64,000 nucleotides of DNA, taken from NCBI GenBank assembly GCA_003864495.1, contig ML133454.1, forward strand, positions 3,862,622 through 3,926,621, read 5' to 3'. Position 1 is the stretch's first letter. The number at the start of each line of letters is the position of its first letter. Positions 14,701-36,751 of this stretch are shown here, in pieces. The translations under genes were made by a program, and so were the position numbers. The notes beneath the pieces were generated by a model, which saw only the letters and a list, made by a program, of their open reading frames with translations, was not told the DNA's origin and did no database searches. This DNA comes from Nemopilema nomurai (taxonomy: Eukaryota; Cnidaria; Scyphozoa; Rhizostomeae; Rhizostomatidae).

Positions 14701-17700
14701 CAGCAGAGGAAGACGATCAAAAAGCTTTGCAGTACACCAGCTGTTCCAACGATCCAAGAAAGACGGATGAAAAGGATGACGCCAAAAATGTTCTGCAAGC
14801 AAGGCAGGTAGACACCAAAAAGCGTGCCCATTTTGACAACCTGTAAAAAGAGAGCACGAGTTGGTGAAAAGAAGCGCCCTAAGCAGGGTAGCTAGCAACA
14901 TCCAACATAGCGCCAAGTGAATGTTACTAAATACATGCAGTACATGGGAAACTTGCTTCGGCTTACGATGGAAACATGGTTTACATCCAAGCCAAATGAT
15001 TTCCATAATTGAAAAGGGACAATTTAATACGTGCTTAGTTGACAAGAACTGAAATTTAAGATTGCAGAATTGGTTTGCTGTTGCAAATTTAAGAATGAAG
15101 AGTGATGCCTTTCGAACATTAAATGAGGCCTTAAGGTGAAAGTCTCATTACTTCCAGAATACTACTCAAGTAAATGGATACATAAACAATAATCTTTTCA
15201 GCGGAATAAACCACAATTGATATTAAATGTTGAAATTTTCCGGTGTTTTTAGGATACTCGGTTGAAAATAAAGCCACAGTTAAATTGATTATGCAAAAGA
15301 ATGAGATTATGGACAAGTTTGTTATGAATTGGAGTAGATGATGAATAATTAGAGAGAGTGTGGTGAATGGCTTTGGCGGGATTGTGCTCCTGTGAATCCT
15401 TCCAATAAGCCAAATCGACGGTAGTGGGTCCGGGAAGTCACCGCACAAAGCCACAAAGGAGCCAAAACCATCCTCATTGAAATGCAACAGAGGGGATCAG
15501 AAATGGTGGCTTTGCTCCAGGTCAAAGCGATTTGCCAAAATCTCTTCACAAGTAAATCTCTGTGCGTTAAAACCAATTTAGAGATGGACACATACTGCTG
15601 GGGATGGGCACATGTGGAAAGGGGATCAAACAACATATTGATGACCCTGCTACGTGGACAACACTCGCAAATTGGCGTGAAAAGGCGTTTATTAAGCAAA
15701 CAGTGGAAAGATTTCATCTGCAGAGACAACCCGAAATCGTCACGCCCAGTTGTCGTCAAAAGAGTTGAAATGCGGTGCACAAATTAGTCGTTTATCGATC
15801 CTTATCAATATCAGCATAAACGGGCTGTCTAGAGCCTCTACAGTGGATAACGTCGTAACACTGTGACGCACAATAATCTCAAAGTTTGAGAGGGCCTAGT
15901 GCAAACTGTGTATAGTCAACTTTGCATAGCATTTCGAAACTGTTCATTTAAACTCATTTCAACACTATTTATCCTTTATAGCAGATATGAATCTGATAGG
16001 ACGTACCTCTATGGGGAAAAGTTTGGGATTACAACGGTAAAACGGCTGGCAAAGCTAACCTTAGCAAAGTCGTTATTCAAACTAAGACCGGGTGCTCCGG
16101 GTTGCGCTCTCCAGGTTGCGCAGACGCAAGGGTTATGCAGGGCTAGTAACGCCCAGGGTTAATCAGCTAGGATTTCCCATTTCCACACCCAGAGTTCTTT
16201 TCGCAAAGGTTTGAGAAGCGTGTCGCTCTTCTTTGATCGCTTTCCTCCGAAATATAAAATATGATTGAAAACAATGGTGCTGGCATTTCCGTCGTCTTTC
16301 AAGATGTTTTTCTAAAACCAGGTAAAGCTGTCCAAGTTTCACCCAGTTCACAACACATTTGACGAAACATAGTTATCCTCTCATAGCAGCCCATTGAACA
16401 CAGGGCGTTCCAAATGCTATACGCATTATCAGTAGAAGCTGTTCTTGTTAACGTTTCTAGAAACTTTTCTCCGTGCGTAGAATCACAAATTTCCAGTCAA
16501 TACGATTTCGCTTATAGATTCCACACTACAATACCACCTGTGTTTCGCCAATGAAAGCTTTTATTTCCACAATATCCGTATCTCCTCTTATAACGGATTG
16601 GTTGTTTTTGCGAAAAGCTGTGCCAACTTCCCTTCTGGCAATGATACAATACTTCTTTACATCATTGACTTGGTAATGACGTTGACTCAACATCATTTCG
16701 TGGCCATAAGCAATAGAAATCGGTACCGTAATTACAGGAAAATGAGCATGCCTTTCATTTCATAGCAAAAAAATTATGGAAGAGCGTCTCTATATATATA
16801 TGTATGCGCTCCCCTCGACCCAATACATAGTGTACTCAATTCTTCGTACACAAAAACCTATGATAATAGGCTAGAATTCCTTTCTTTGTTGAAAGGTAAA
16901 AAGACGAGCGGAGAGGCAACATGGAGAATGCTAGAAAAGGGGATACCACAGGAGAGGGTGTGGCAAGATTGACTAACTTGATATTTGACCCTCACCAAAT
17001 GCAGAATATTACACCTATTAAGGCTTTTACCTTTTAACTTGCTGCAACCTATTCAATATAGCATTTAACAATATAATTTAAATTTACTTACATGTAGATT
17101 CTTGGAAATCAAACATGATTTGTTGGTACAATTAGTTCTATTGGTAACCATTTTTAAAAGTGGCAGGAAAACAAATAAATTCCAACAAAATGGTGATTTG
17201 CATGCAATTCACTTAGCATTGTCAGACTTTCAGCATGACTAGGACAACCTCTTGCAATTGACAAAATTCAATTTGTGATCATTTTAGACATCAGCATGTA
17301 ACGGATAAGCCCAAATTTGATGCCTATGCTAAGTTGTATATTAAAGAAAGTACCAGCATCATTAATTTTTGCACATTGAATTACATGATGTAAAGAGCTA
17401 TTTAGCACTTTTGAGGTTTCTTTCTGTCAAAGGAGATTATAAATAAATACTTCTGTTCCTACATTTGTCTGTTATTTGGAGGAACATCCATAGGATTAGG
17501 AGGATGAGGTACATTCATTTGACATGTGATGATTCAATGGGCCAATGGTTATTATGGTACCATCACCTTTTCAATTAAAATTAAATGAAATCAATAAAAA
17601 AGAAACATCTTACATCTGTTCTGGCTTCCTTTTCTGGTTTGACTCCCTTGGATGGAGGTATTGTGACATCATAGTTTGACAATGTAGCCAAGAGTGTGGC

Positions 17701-20075
17701 CAATTTAGGCCTTTTCTTGATGTCTTCCTGGAAAAATTAAAAAGTTATATTCACTTAACATTTCAGTGCCCTCGACTAGAGATTTGACAAATGGTTTAGA
17801 AATATGGCTGCATTGGGATTTTTATTTCAATTTTATGGTAGATACAGGAGTAAAAAATCTCAGATGTATGCCAAGTTGTGGCTGCTTATATTGTTGACTG
17901 GCAAAAATTAAGATTTGAAGAATAAAAAGCTAAAAATCAAAATAGACCATGTCCATATGTCCAATGTCCATATTATTATCAATCCACCAATCGATCAAAA
18001 AGAATGCTGACAGAAATAATGTTATTGGCATGGTTTCAGGTCAATAATGGTTCAACGTTATTGGCATGGTTTCAATACAGGCCTTAGGCCGACATTATTT
18101 GTGCAGCCGCTAATGGTTAAAAACCAGATCACCATACAAAAGCTCACCTGCCAAAAGAAATATTAATTAACATGGCGTTAAACAGTCAATTCACAGAAAC
18201 TCCTGTTTCAAATAATAATTTGCAGAAAGCATAATCCCTTTAAAAATGGAAATGCAGAGTGTCCTATTGAATAAATTTTGTCTCAAAAAGTCCACTACTA
18301 CAGCACCGCTAAACCTTGTTGACATTATATATAATGACATGGATGAATCCTTATTAAATGGAGCTTTTTTCTTGGATCTGCGTAAAGCATTTGGCACTTT
18401 TGATCACACCTCCTTACTAACCAAAGTCAAACGGTTCAACCCAGATGATATAGATGGCTAAATTCATATTTGTTTCAAAAAAACCAAGTTGTTACCTTCA
18501 ATGGAGTTTAATCCATGTAACTACTATAAACTCTGGTGTCCCCCAAGAATCAAATGAAAGATTTATGCAAAAAGCTGAACTATAGAATCTCAATCATCAG
18601 GAGAGTGGAAGTGTACCTCCCTCATGAAAGCTTGGTTAACCTTGCAAATTCACTTGCGTTAAGCCACCTAGATTACTGTTCACCTCTTTTCCATAATTTC
18701 AGCACCAAACACTTGGATACTCTTTTAAAACTTCAAAAATAATGTGCTCGTGTCATATTTTCTGTTAAGAGAAGAACCAGTAGCAAACCTCTCTTCATAT
18801 AACTTAATTGGCTACCAATCCACCAGAGAATTGAACTGAACACATGTTTGCTCATTTTTAAGGTTATCAATAATATGGCATCAAGGTATTTAACCAATTC
18901 AGCAACAAGAGCATCAGACGTACATGAACACCTTACACGCTCCTTAACCAGCAGATGCCTCTACAGATCAAGAGGAGAAGGTTCTATTTAAGTCAAGACA
19001 TTCAAATTTTATGAAACCAAAGTTTGGAATTCTCTTCCTAAAGAGTTAAGGAATATATCTTCTTACTCAAATTTTGAGTGTAAATGTAAACCTTACTTAA
19101 TCAACAAATTTAAAGACCCATCTTTTCATAACTATGGTTTTATTGTTTAATTATTTTTATTACTTTAGTTATTACTATACTATTGTTAATTACATTTTTT
19201 ACTTTAAGATATTATTTTTTCACCTTTTATTTGTAAACCAGGTTGACAACAAGCTTTGTTAGTCCTGCTATTTACGTTAAAGACATTTATACATACATAC
19301 ATACACCCATACATACAATAAGCTTGTTGTTCCTGAAATTAAACTTTCGGGACATTTACCAAAACGTGGGAAAAACGATGCTTTACCTCATAAAGTGCGA
19401 GGTTTCCTGTACTATTCCGGTTTTGTCCATTTTGTTTCTCCAGCAGTGGGATTTCTACGGAGTCAGGTCTAGTTGACTTCTCTTTTCCTGAAACGAAAAC
19501 AAATCGAATTTGGCGCCAATGCAAAACTTTGCGGTCAATTGAAATTCGTTCACAATAGTTATTTTCATTGTTTCATTTGTTCCGTTCTCGCCTTCTTTTC
19601 ACCAGCGTCATGAGATATAAATATATTTTCATTAGCGAACAACATTACCTTATGAAATAGGCTCGCTTTTACTTTTCTCAAAGCTCACTTGCCGCCCTTC
19701 CAGATGGCCATGGAGGGCAGCAGGTCGATTTCTAGGAAAATACCGTTTAAATCCGAACGAAAATCAAAAATGAAATCAAGAAACACACTTTTCGTAAATA
19801 TTGAATTAAAAAAGCTAAAGTGACAAAACGGTCCCTTCTTTGCCGCAAAAGAAAGAATTGAACTCTATTATTTCCCGCAAAAAACTTTAAGCAACTTTTG
19901 AGTGTCAGCGACCATCTTGTTTACATACCGAGCACATGTAGGAAGAACGTCCTAATTTACCTTCGCCTGTATCTTTTTCCTGCTCAGATGTAGTATCATT
20001 TTCTTCGTTTTCTGTTTTAAAAACTGTAAATCTTGCTCTATCTGCCGTGGGAGTCAAAACATCTGGGCTTTCCAT
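2717..20075 (-). CDS. kcc: K-Cl cotransporter (KCC, SLC12A4-7 family), 26 coding exons
   Basis: Electroneutral K-Cl symporter of the plasma membrane; in animals it exports chloride for volume control and inhibition. Coding exons, 5' to 3': 20075-19961, 19487-19387, 17727-17614, 14840-14694, 14427-14373, 13272-13142, 12294-12053, 11444-11272, 10974-10843, 10548-10450, 9924-9867, 9403-9284, 9123-8950, 8542-8444, 8073-7954, 7775-7671, 7180-7086, 6715-6636, 6277-6189, 5927-5830, 5622-5416, 4837-4746, 4189-4082, 3828-3656, 3355-3222, 2808-2717. All phases match and give 1050 residues. Family signatures seen: [20 protein letters not shown] (TM1), [75 protein letters not shown] and the C-terminal EVVTIYS. 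The first ATG (20075) has A at -3 and G at +4. R15-V18 is RFTV, a SPAK/OSR1 docking motif. T895 ([11 protein letters not shown]) and T986 ([12 protein letters not shown]) match the two inhibitory WNK/SPAK phosphothreonines of vertebrate KCCs. The donor of exon 25 is taken at 3221 because it gives YMEF at the join and the same spacing as human KCCs. The paralogue class within SLC12A4-7 cannot be assigned. Confidence 0.96.
13857..14361. repeat. 18-bp minisatellite in KCC intron 5
   Basis: About 28 head-to-tail copies of an 18-base unit reading TCTAATTATGAATGATGC on the plus strand, with scattered variants such as GAACGGTGC, TTAAAAATG and TTGAAAATG. The array lies wholly inside the intron between KCC exons 5 and 6 and ends about 12 bp from the exon 5 donor. 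Because 18 is a multiple of three it gives long spurious open frames on both strands, which are not genes. Confidence 0.95.
18246..19318 (+). pseudogene. Degenerate non-LTR (LINE, CR1/L2-like) retrotransposon fragment with terminal ACAT microsatellite
   Basis: Plus-strand translation shows reverse-transcriptase pieces: [11 protein letters not shown] followed by [17 protein letters not shown], then, in another frame, [15 protein letters not shown] and later [18 protein letters not shown], the usual end of the ORF2 C-terminal region. The catalytic FADD block and much of the palm are missing, and stops and frameshifts interrupt the rest, so the copy is dead. The 3' end passes through TTGTAAACCAGGTTGACAA and finishes in an (ACAT)n run near 19286-19318, typical of LINE tails. 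It sits antisense in KCC intron 2. Confidence 0.8.
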
Positions 20076-22838
20076 CTTCAGATAAGTCCTGTACACTGAT
20101 CAGACTGCCCTGGTTCCTTCAGATTATAGTAGCCTGGTCACGTTGCGTGTGTCAAACATAAGGTTTTGGCCGGCTAAACACTTTTCATCTGCATTGTACT
20201 GCAACAGGTCACATCTTTCTCGGGAAGGCCCTTTCAGCCAGGGGGCTCGGTCCATTGCCAGACCCATAATAATTAGCATACATTTCTGGAATTGAATAAT
20301 TTAGATAAGATCATGCTATATAAATACAGCATGACATTTATTGGAGTTTTGCATTAGCTGGAATGATTCGGAAAGGAAAAGTTGCTTAGCAGAAAAGGCT
20401 AAAAACTCCTCTGGCTTCCAATCTTAAGAATTGAGATTTACAGAATATGCACGTCAACACATTTCAGGGCTATGTTGCATGCTGCAGACAAGTCTTTAAT
20501 CCGTTTGCACCCCCTGGCTTGCTGCTCTAAGACAGCTTTCTTGTTTGAAATCCGAAATAATCCGGTGTTCTTTCAATTCTGGCAAATATTTTCGCAATTA
20601 TGACTTCCCTTGTTCGACCTTAGGCATAATGCAAACAGCAGCGTTTTAGTGGCATCAGAAATGTTTATCTTTGATTATTTTGTTCAAACCGCTATGAAGA
20701 CCAAACGGGTGTAGCCATGCAAGGGGCTGGAGGCTTGATCGAAAACATTGGCAATAATTATGGAAGATCACCAACCAACCTGGCCGAGTCTTGTCTGGCT
20801 TTCAGAAAGTATTAAAGTGGAGAATGAATCATCTTACTTAGGGACAGTGTAAACAAAATTTAATACATAGCTGGTGCAAATGGCAATGGGGCCAGGACCT
20901 TTTTTAACCCTCTGAAGAAGGGAGCTCAAAAATTTTTTTTGCAAAAATGTGCAGGACCACTAACGGGGCAAAGAATTGTTTATGAGCTCAAGATGAAATC
21001 AGAAAAACAGTAATTTGGGAACAAGGCTTAATTCATCTAAGATGAAAATCTAGTTAATGTAAAAATGATTGATATCAAAATAATTGTGTTTTAAAGTTCA
21101 AGTTTTTCAAGGAGAATTCAAGAAGGTCTTTATATACTGTTAGGCTCATTGAGTATGTTTTTATATATGATATTAAATAGCACCATGGTAGTTTGTTGTG
21201 TTTCTTTGAGAAAAACTAGAATTTATAAAATACTGCTAGTTATTTTTATCAGCAATGTGATTTTTATCATAATATACTTGAAAGTATGGGGGAAGTGTAA
21301 TTTTTAAGGAGCAATTGGTTTTCTGACAGCCGATTATATCGGGTAGGCGGATTTTTTCACAAGAATTTTTTTCCACCGGCCATGTAGTAAAATAAATTTT
21401 GCACTATCCCTTACCAAAAATTGCACTTTACTGCATCAATCCTATTTCTTTCATTTAGTAAAGGGCTAGATCGGGACCGACCGCATTGCTATCAAATTTA
21501 AACTGGGGCCGGGTGATGAAATTATTTTAGGGGTAGTCACAACACCCCATATCCTTCTCATTTGCCCCTTGATTTTGATTTTAAACCAATGAATTAGTAA
21601 GAACTCGAAAAAGAGTCATCTTCCAGTGCGAGTCGAAAGTACAAATCAAACATGCACCTCTTTTGTCGTGGTACGATGTCGTAGATTCGCAACTCTGACG
21701 TAGGATCTGCATAATTCAATTCAATTGGGTAAACGAGGACAGGGATCTCCTCCTCCCTTTTTGCACAATTACACGGTAAGTCGATTAAATGGAGTTTCTG
21801 GCGAAATCCCAGCTTTGCTTGTCAAATCTAAAGTTCATTCTATCAAGGATTTGATTTCTGCCTGGCGCGAGAAGTATTTCTTTTCTCCTTTATCATACCC
21901 CTAGCCTGTGCGCAAATGAAGCCCAGATTGAGAAAGGGTCATAATTTTTGTTAGATCTGTGGGACTATCATTAATGGTACTCACATTTAGGCCTGTTCAT
22001 TGACACATCAATACCCTAATAATAATGGTACACTAAAATATCTCTTATCTAATATCACAATTCGGTGATGTAAAATATCCCTGTTGTTGAGTGAGATTTA
22101 TGTGAGGTACTTTCATTTTCACTATGTGTAGAAGTGATACCGGCTGGAATTCCTATTTGCCACCAAATGACCAACAACTAACAGAGCAAAGAGTCCTAAT
22201 ATAATTGAGTTTTCAATGGTTGATGGTAGAGACCCATCCGTTTTCTACATTAAAAAGCCTTTCCTATAATTGAAAATGGTGTGGTCTTAAGAAAATTTCG
22301 GGCCTCCGCCCCATTCATCTTCCTTGATAACGAAACAGTTAAAGGAAACGGAAATAGCAAGTACGTTGCAGCTTCCGTGGCTGTATCTTGTGACCTGAAG
22401 CTCAAGAGACAATGATATTGTTTCGTTTTTAGCCAAGAAATTTCCTAAATCCTGATGTCTCCTAATCTGTTAGAAACATAAATGAATTCCAAGCAGAAAG
22501 CATCAGCCAAGCAGAAAATAGCTGTCTTTCAAATTTCGGCACATAAAAATTTTATAATGGTTGTAGCATCGATATTCTTCAAATGGCAGAAAAAACTCTT
22601 CAAGACGCATTGAGACGGCTCTTTCTGCTGTCAGTGTTTCTTTTATGAGGATATTCAACATGAATTTTACAAATGAATGCATTTCAGCGTCAAAATGAGC
22701 TAGATCTATGACGTTTGTTAACTAAAATCACTTTTAGCTAAGATTGATTCAGTGTTTGGGATTGCAATCAACGAGATAAAAAAAGCTACAATGCTTAAAA
22801 GCTAGAATGAACTCAATGCATTGATTGGTAAGGCAATT
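20076..22838. other. Intergenic region, KCC 5' flank to beta-tubulin 3' flank
   Basis: The KCC promoter and 5' UTR should lie just above 20075 and the 3' UTR of the first tubulin gene just below 22839. I see no protein-coding exon, RNA gene or transposon end that I can support here. Confidence 0.4.
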
Positions 22839-25284
<2,446 letters not shown>

Positions 25285-27207
25285 CTTGAAGATAATTTCC
25301 TTCCAACTACGACACCGCACCTTGCTACGAGTTCTAGTGAATGTTCAGCTGCCTAGCCTCGCGCTGTATTAATAACCAAGTCATTATAAATTTTAATGTG
25401 ATCTGCAGCCGGGGGCTTGTCTTCTCTATGATGACTATGAAATAAACATACGTTCCTTCATCAGATGGCGAGTTTTTCTCCGTTCTTATTCGGTGCAAAG
25501 ACTTGACTTATTTCTTGGGCGTTTCGCTGCGCATCAGATGCAACGGCTAGCAGGCAACTAGTACCTGTACATCGGGGCAATGCTTTTTTACGATTCACTT
25601 ATTAGCACAAATACGATTTAGATTCCAGCAAGACTTGACACCAGATAGTGCGTCGTGAGGAAACGCGAGAAGCTAGTTTGTCAGCGGAAGCGTGTGAAAC
25701 AGGCGCAACAATTTTTCCTGCCATTATCATCCGCTAAGTGAAGATGGTGTCAAAGTTTTACTGTCTTTACATTGGGCTCCAGCCCAAACATGTTGATTCA
25801 AGACATAAGTTTTTGGCCAATGGCTTGCTAACAAATGCCAAAGACATTTCTTGCAGAAAGAAAGATCGTCTTTTCGTAAAGGGATATTAGCATTTTGCCT
25901 TCAAACATATCGTAGCTAGCGTTTTAAGTTATTTTCTTGTGCATAGGGCTGTAGCCTTCTTTCCATCATCGGTGTCAAAATTTTCTAAAATTACAAATAG
26001 CTCTAAAATATATTGGCAGTTTTTAGTCTTGAAGTGAAGTAAATAAACATACAGTGAAATGTATCAGGTGTTTCTTTGGAGCTCTGATAAGCGTCGTTTG
26101 ACTCAGTTGTTATAGGTGGACAGAAAGATGGCTGCCGAAAATTTACGGAATTTAAAAGAGATTCAGATAAAGAGAGATTTCAGAGTTATTTAATCTCTTA
26201 AGAAGTTCAGTTTTAGGAATCCTTCACAAACGTGAATTGTTTCTAAATTTCAGAGGGTGTGGCGAGAAAATAAGAGCTAAATAATCCGAAGTTTTACCGT
26301 TAATCAATATGCAAATGACAGTCTGTAATGGCGTGTATTAGGCCAGGTGATGCCAACTGGCTTGACTTCCATTGATATGAAGATTTTCTAAAGGACACCC
26401 TGGAGGCAGCATGGCAATGAGTCATGCATTCCAAAATCATGCGAAATGAGTCGTGTTTATATAGCTACAATCGCAAGCATACTTGAGAGTGTTGTCAACA
26501 CAACATTTATATCCGCTAACAAGATTCTCCAACAACAAATCATGAATTGGCCAATAACCAATTTGAAAGCTAGGACCCAATTCTCAGGAAGAGCTGCTTG
26601 CGTTGTATAATTTGCTACCATGGAAAAAGAAAGCCATTACGAAATGACAGCACTAACTAACCAAATTCCAATTATAATTTTCATACTGTCGGCTTGCGTT
26701 AATAAGAGATTATGTGAGAATGCGTTAATAAGTGATTGAAACATTGACCGATAATTGGTTGTCTTAACAGTAAAGCAGCATTGCTTATTTAGACAAAACT
26801 TGCACTTTCCTATTTTGCTTCTTGCTCATATCGGAGCAAAAGCGGTTCAGTTTTCATAAGGCTCACTGTTTCAATACTTCTGGATGCAAATATGTTATAA
26901 TCAATCAGAACTTAATTATGTGAAGCTAAAATATGAACAGAAACTCACAATATGAAGACCATTGGTACGATGAAATGCTTTCTTAAGATTGCAAGGCTAT
27001 GTGTGGGAAGGTTGCAAGAATACAAATGTAAGTTGATGTGGGGATGTCGTAATGAAAAAGACATGCCATTACCTCACATAAATTGGAAGATCGTCAGTAA
27101 AAAATTAAAGAAGTATTTGCTTAAATATAGAATTTAAAATTTGAATTTAATGAAGCTATCCTGCGGTTTGCTGAATACCCTGCAACCAATTTAGGCACGT
27201 CGTGTTG
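25285..27207. other. Intergenic region between tubulin copy 1 and the small gene
   Basis: AT-rich sequence expected to contain the tubulin copy 1 promoter and the 3' end of the 67-residue gene. I found no exon, RNA gene or repeat structure that I can defend in it. Confidence 0.4.
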
Positions 27208-27857
27208 TTACATTAGTTCATCTATTAGAATGGCTTTTGCTTTGTCACCTGGAGCACCGAGGTAGAATGGAGGTTCTGGGGGTGGCCCTTTAGAAAGTCG
27301 GAAACGATCCTTTCCAAAAGTCCATTCCATCATCATTTTCAGAGTCACGGCAACGGGCGGATCCTGAAAAAGTGGGGTAGTAGATAAGATAGGTGCCGAA
27401 AATTTTCAGAAATTGATGGCGAATGTAGACTTTATAAGGTGTCTTAAAAATTTCCCCTTTAATCTGATAATTTTTTTCTTGGCATAACGTCTTTTTTCCA
27501 TTCTCTGTTCTGTCATTGTGGCCCGAGGTGAGACTTATCATTAACCTTGGGGCTCTTTTCCCTTCATGAGAAATCCTTTCATAGCGGTTAATGGGCGTAA
27601 TATTAAAAAAGGGGCGCCAGACCGACTACAATTCAGGGGGATGGGGCAAATACTCTAAGATCGCACTTAAATCTGCCACTGGTCACGGCTATCAAGCCGT
27701 TTCCTGCATTTACTAAATACAAATCAAAATTTAAGTAAGAGAGGTAAAATGGTAAGAAAATGCTACCTTATGGATTGATTTGAGATCTTATTTTTCAAAA
27801 ACTTGTTACCTTCGCAGATGCTGTTCCTCTCCTTTGCCCTACTTGATGACTAGCCAT
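27208..27857 (-). CDS. Small two-exon gene, 67-residue protein of unknown function
   Basis: Exon 1 (27857-27810, 16 codons) starts at an ATG with A at -3 and G at +4 and reads MASHQVGQRRGTASAK, ending at a GTAACA donor. Exon 2 (27363-27208) follows a pyrimidine-rich acceptor (ACTTTTTCAG), begins DPPVAVTLKMMMEWTFGKDR and ends KAILIDELM then TAA. The join is phase 0 and in frame. The protein has a basic, Ser/Gly-rich N-terminus, a central hydrophobic/aromatic stretch and a proline-rich piece (KGPPPEPPFYLGAPGDK). There is no signal peptide or clear transmembrane helix. I do not recognise the family. Non-random composition and the two clean splice sites support a real gene; homologues in other animals would settle it. 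Confidence 0.6.
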
Positions 27858-28674
27858 GCTACCATTAATCACGTGAGCCTGTGGGCTATTCGCTGTTTCA
27901 AGAGCATTGTCATATAGACAATTACTGTTTGACTGCAAATGATCACGAAGACTTCAAGCGCCCAGTTGATCATACCTTCTATTAACTTTCAAAATCTCAT
28001 ACCAAACAAAATGCAAGCCGAGTGAGCATTAGATGGGGAGGACGAGAAACGAACCAGCATATCTCCAAAGAGTATGCAGTAAGCAGTGCATTTGTGGGAG
28101 TCTTTAGACCTCTAGCCCTCCCCCTAGGCAATGCTGCGCAGTCCCTGGATAATTGTCTTTGGGTATCGTCAAACGGATTCAAGTGATTCTAACATGGTAA
28201 TTCTGACTGCTACTGAGGAGAGCAGTGTGATGTTTGTGATCAGTCAGTCGCTTTTCTCGTGCTTTCCCATCTACCCTGGAGTATTCCCATTTTGTAACTT
28301 CTTATTTCATTTTGCGAGAATGCACACTGCTTTCATTCTTATAACATACCGAAACTCTATAAACATCTCGTTAATGCAACCAGACTGTTTGTCGCAAAGG
28401 ATTTTGTTGCAACTTAGAGTGCTGCTCATGTACGTTTCTAACATAAGTGTGTGATTCGCATGTGGGTCAAAACAATGGGCATCTTCACAGGATTTGCAAC
28501 TACTCATAAACCAAATGAATCTTGCTGTTGAATACACATTTCAGAAAAAAGGACAGGGAAAAGGAGATTCCTTTGTCTCCTCAAACATTGATCAAGGACA
28601 CTCAACTACAATGCTCCTAAAACAATTCTTCATCAATTCACAATCAAAACAGAGCCATTTCATGGCATGTCCAT
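27858..28674. other. Intergenic region upstream of the small gene
   Basis: Holds the presumed promoter of the 67-residue gene and the 3' flank of tubulin copy 2. Nothing else is recognisable. Confidence 0.4.
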
Positions 28675-33292
<4,618 letters not shown>

Positions 33293-34555
33293 TTTGACGG
33301 TATAGTTAAATAAGTTAGCGAAAGAGCTTCGACGTCTTGCAAACAGCGGCGTGGACTTTTTACCAGCTGCTTCAAAATTAATTTGGCGCGGTTTATAAAT
33401 CTCAAGGAACGAAAGAAATCCGGGGGACCAGTCACAGAAAATTCCAATTGTGAAGAGACAAAATCCAATTCTATTTGAACGATAATATGTGACTCTGAGC
33501 CCCCCGTCCAGTTGGTATCAGCAAGAACAAATGAAGTTAAATAACCAATCAACAAGCATGAATGACTCAAAGCTATGGCAACTTTTCCTGATTAGCAGTG
33601 ACCAAGAATCAGGGGCGTGGTCAAGAATCACGTCCCTATTAAATTTTTATATGAATTTCAATAACTATATTCCTTCATATAATATTCCATTAAAATTTCC
33701 GAAACACGGCTTTGCCGTTAAAATCATGCGCCAGTTTCGAGGCTCTTGGAGACATAGATGCAAATCTTGGGGGACTGGGCCTTGCTAGCAGAGATATTCG
33801 TTACACGTGGCACCATTGCGAAAACAATACAAACTATATAGGCCCTAAAATTCCAATAAAAATTAAAGAGAAATCATACCCCAAGAAACATGACTATTAG
33901 TTATTTATCAAACTAAACCTTATAATTTTGAAAGTTTTGATTAATAGCACCCAATCAAATAAAAAAAATTGAGTTTACTTCACATATTGAAGATGAATTC
34001 CCCTTAAACATGAATTCCTATAACAAGTTACTTGATACATCCTTAATATTATTTAAAGATAATCCTCCATAATGAAACTTGCAGTACCCTAAAATAACTT
34101 TTCTTGCAAAAAACTTTACTGCTATGGAAAATCTATGGTGACTATTGTTTACCTTTGCCTAACTATTAGAAAAGTTGAAACCTTTCCAACCAATTCTACA
34201 TTGACACAGGATGGAGCAACAAGAGATTGATGTTCCTTGCTTGGCTAGGCTCATACACACAAGAACAAGGAGTTCTATGCTTTATTATTGTGCTGCAACA
34301 CTGACACAAGCACACTAGTGATTGGAACATTATTGGTGAACATAGAAGGATCCAATTTCTAGATGGATGTCAGAAAACTCTCAAATGGCTCAAAGTTAAC
34401 CTTTTTTTTATAAAGCCTTGTTTTCAGTGTGACAGCAAAGCTGCATTAAATAGTCAGTAGTGGTGAAAAAGAAACAACCAGTTAAGGATGGTTAGATTGC
34501 AAGAACCTATCCTTTATACTTTCTACATTTTACAGTGTTATCTCGACATGTCCAT
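33293..34555. other. Intergenic region between tubulin copies 2 and 3
   Basis: About 1.3 kb holding the copy 2 promoter side and the 3' flank of copy 3. No further gene or repeat is recognisable. Confidence 0.4.
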
Positions 34556-36751
<2,196 letters not shown>

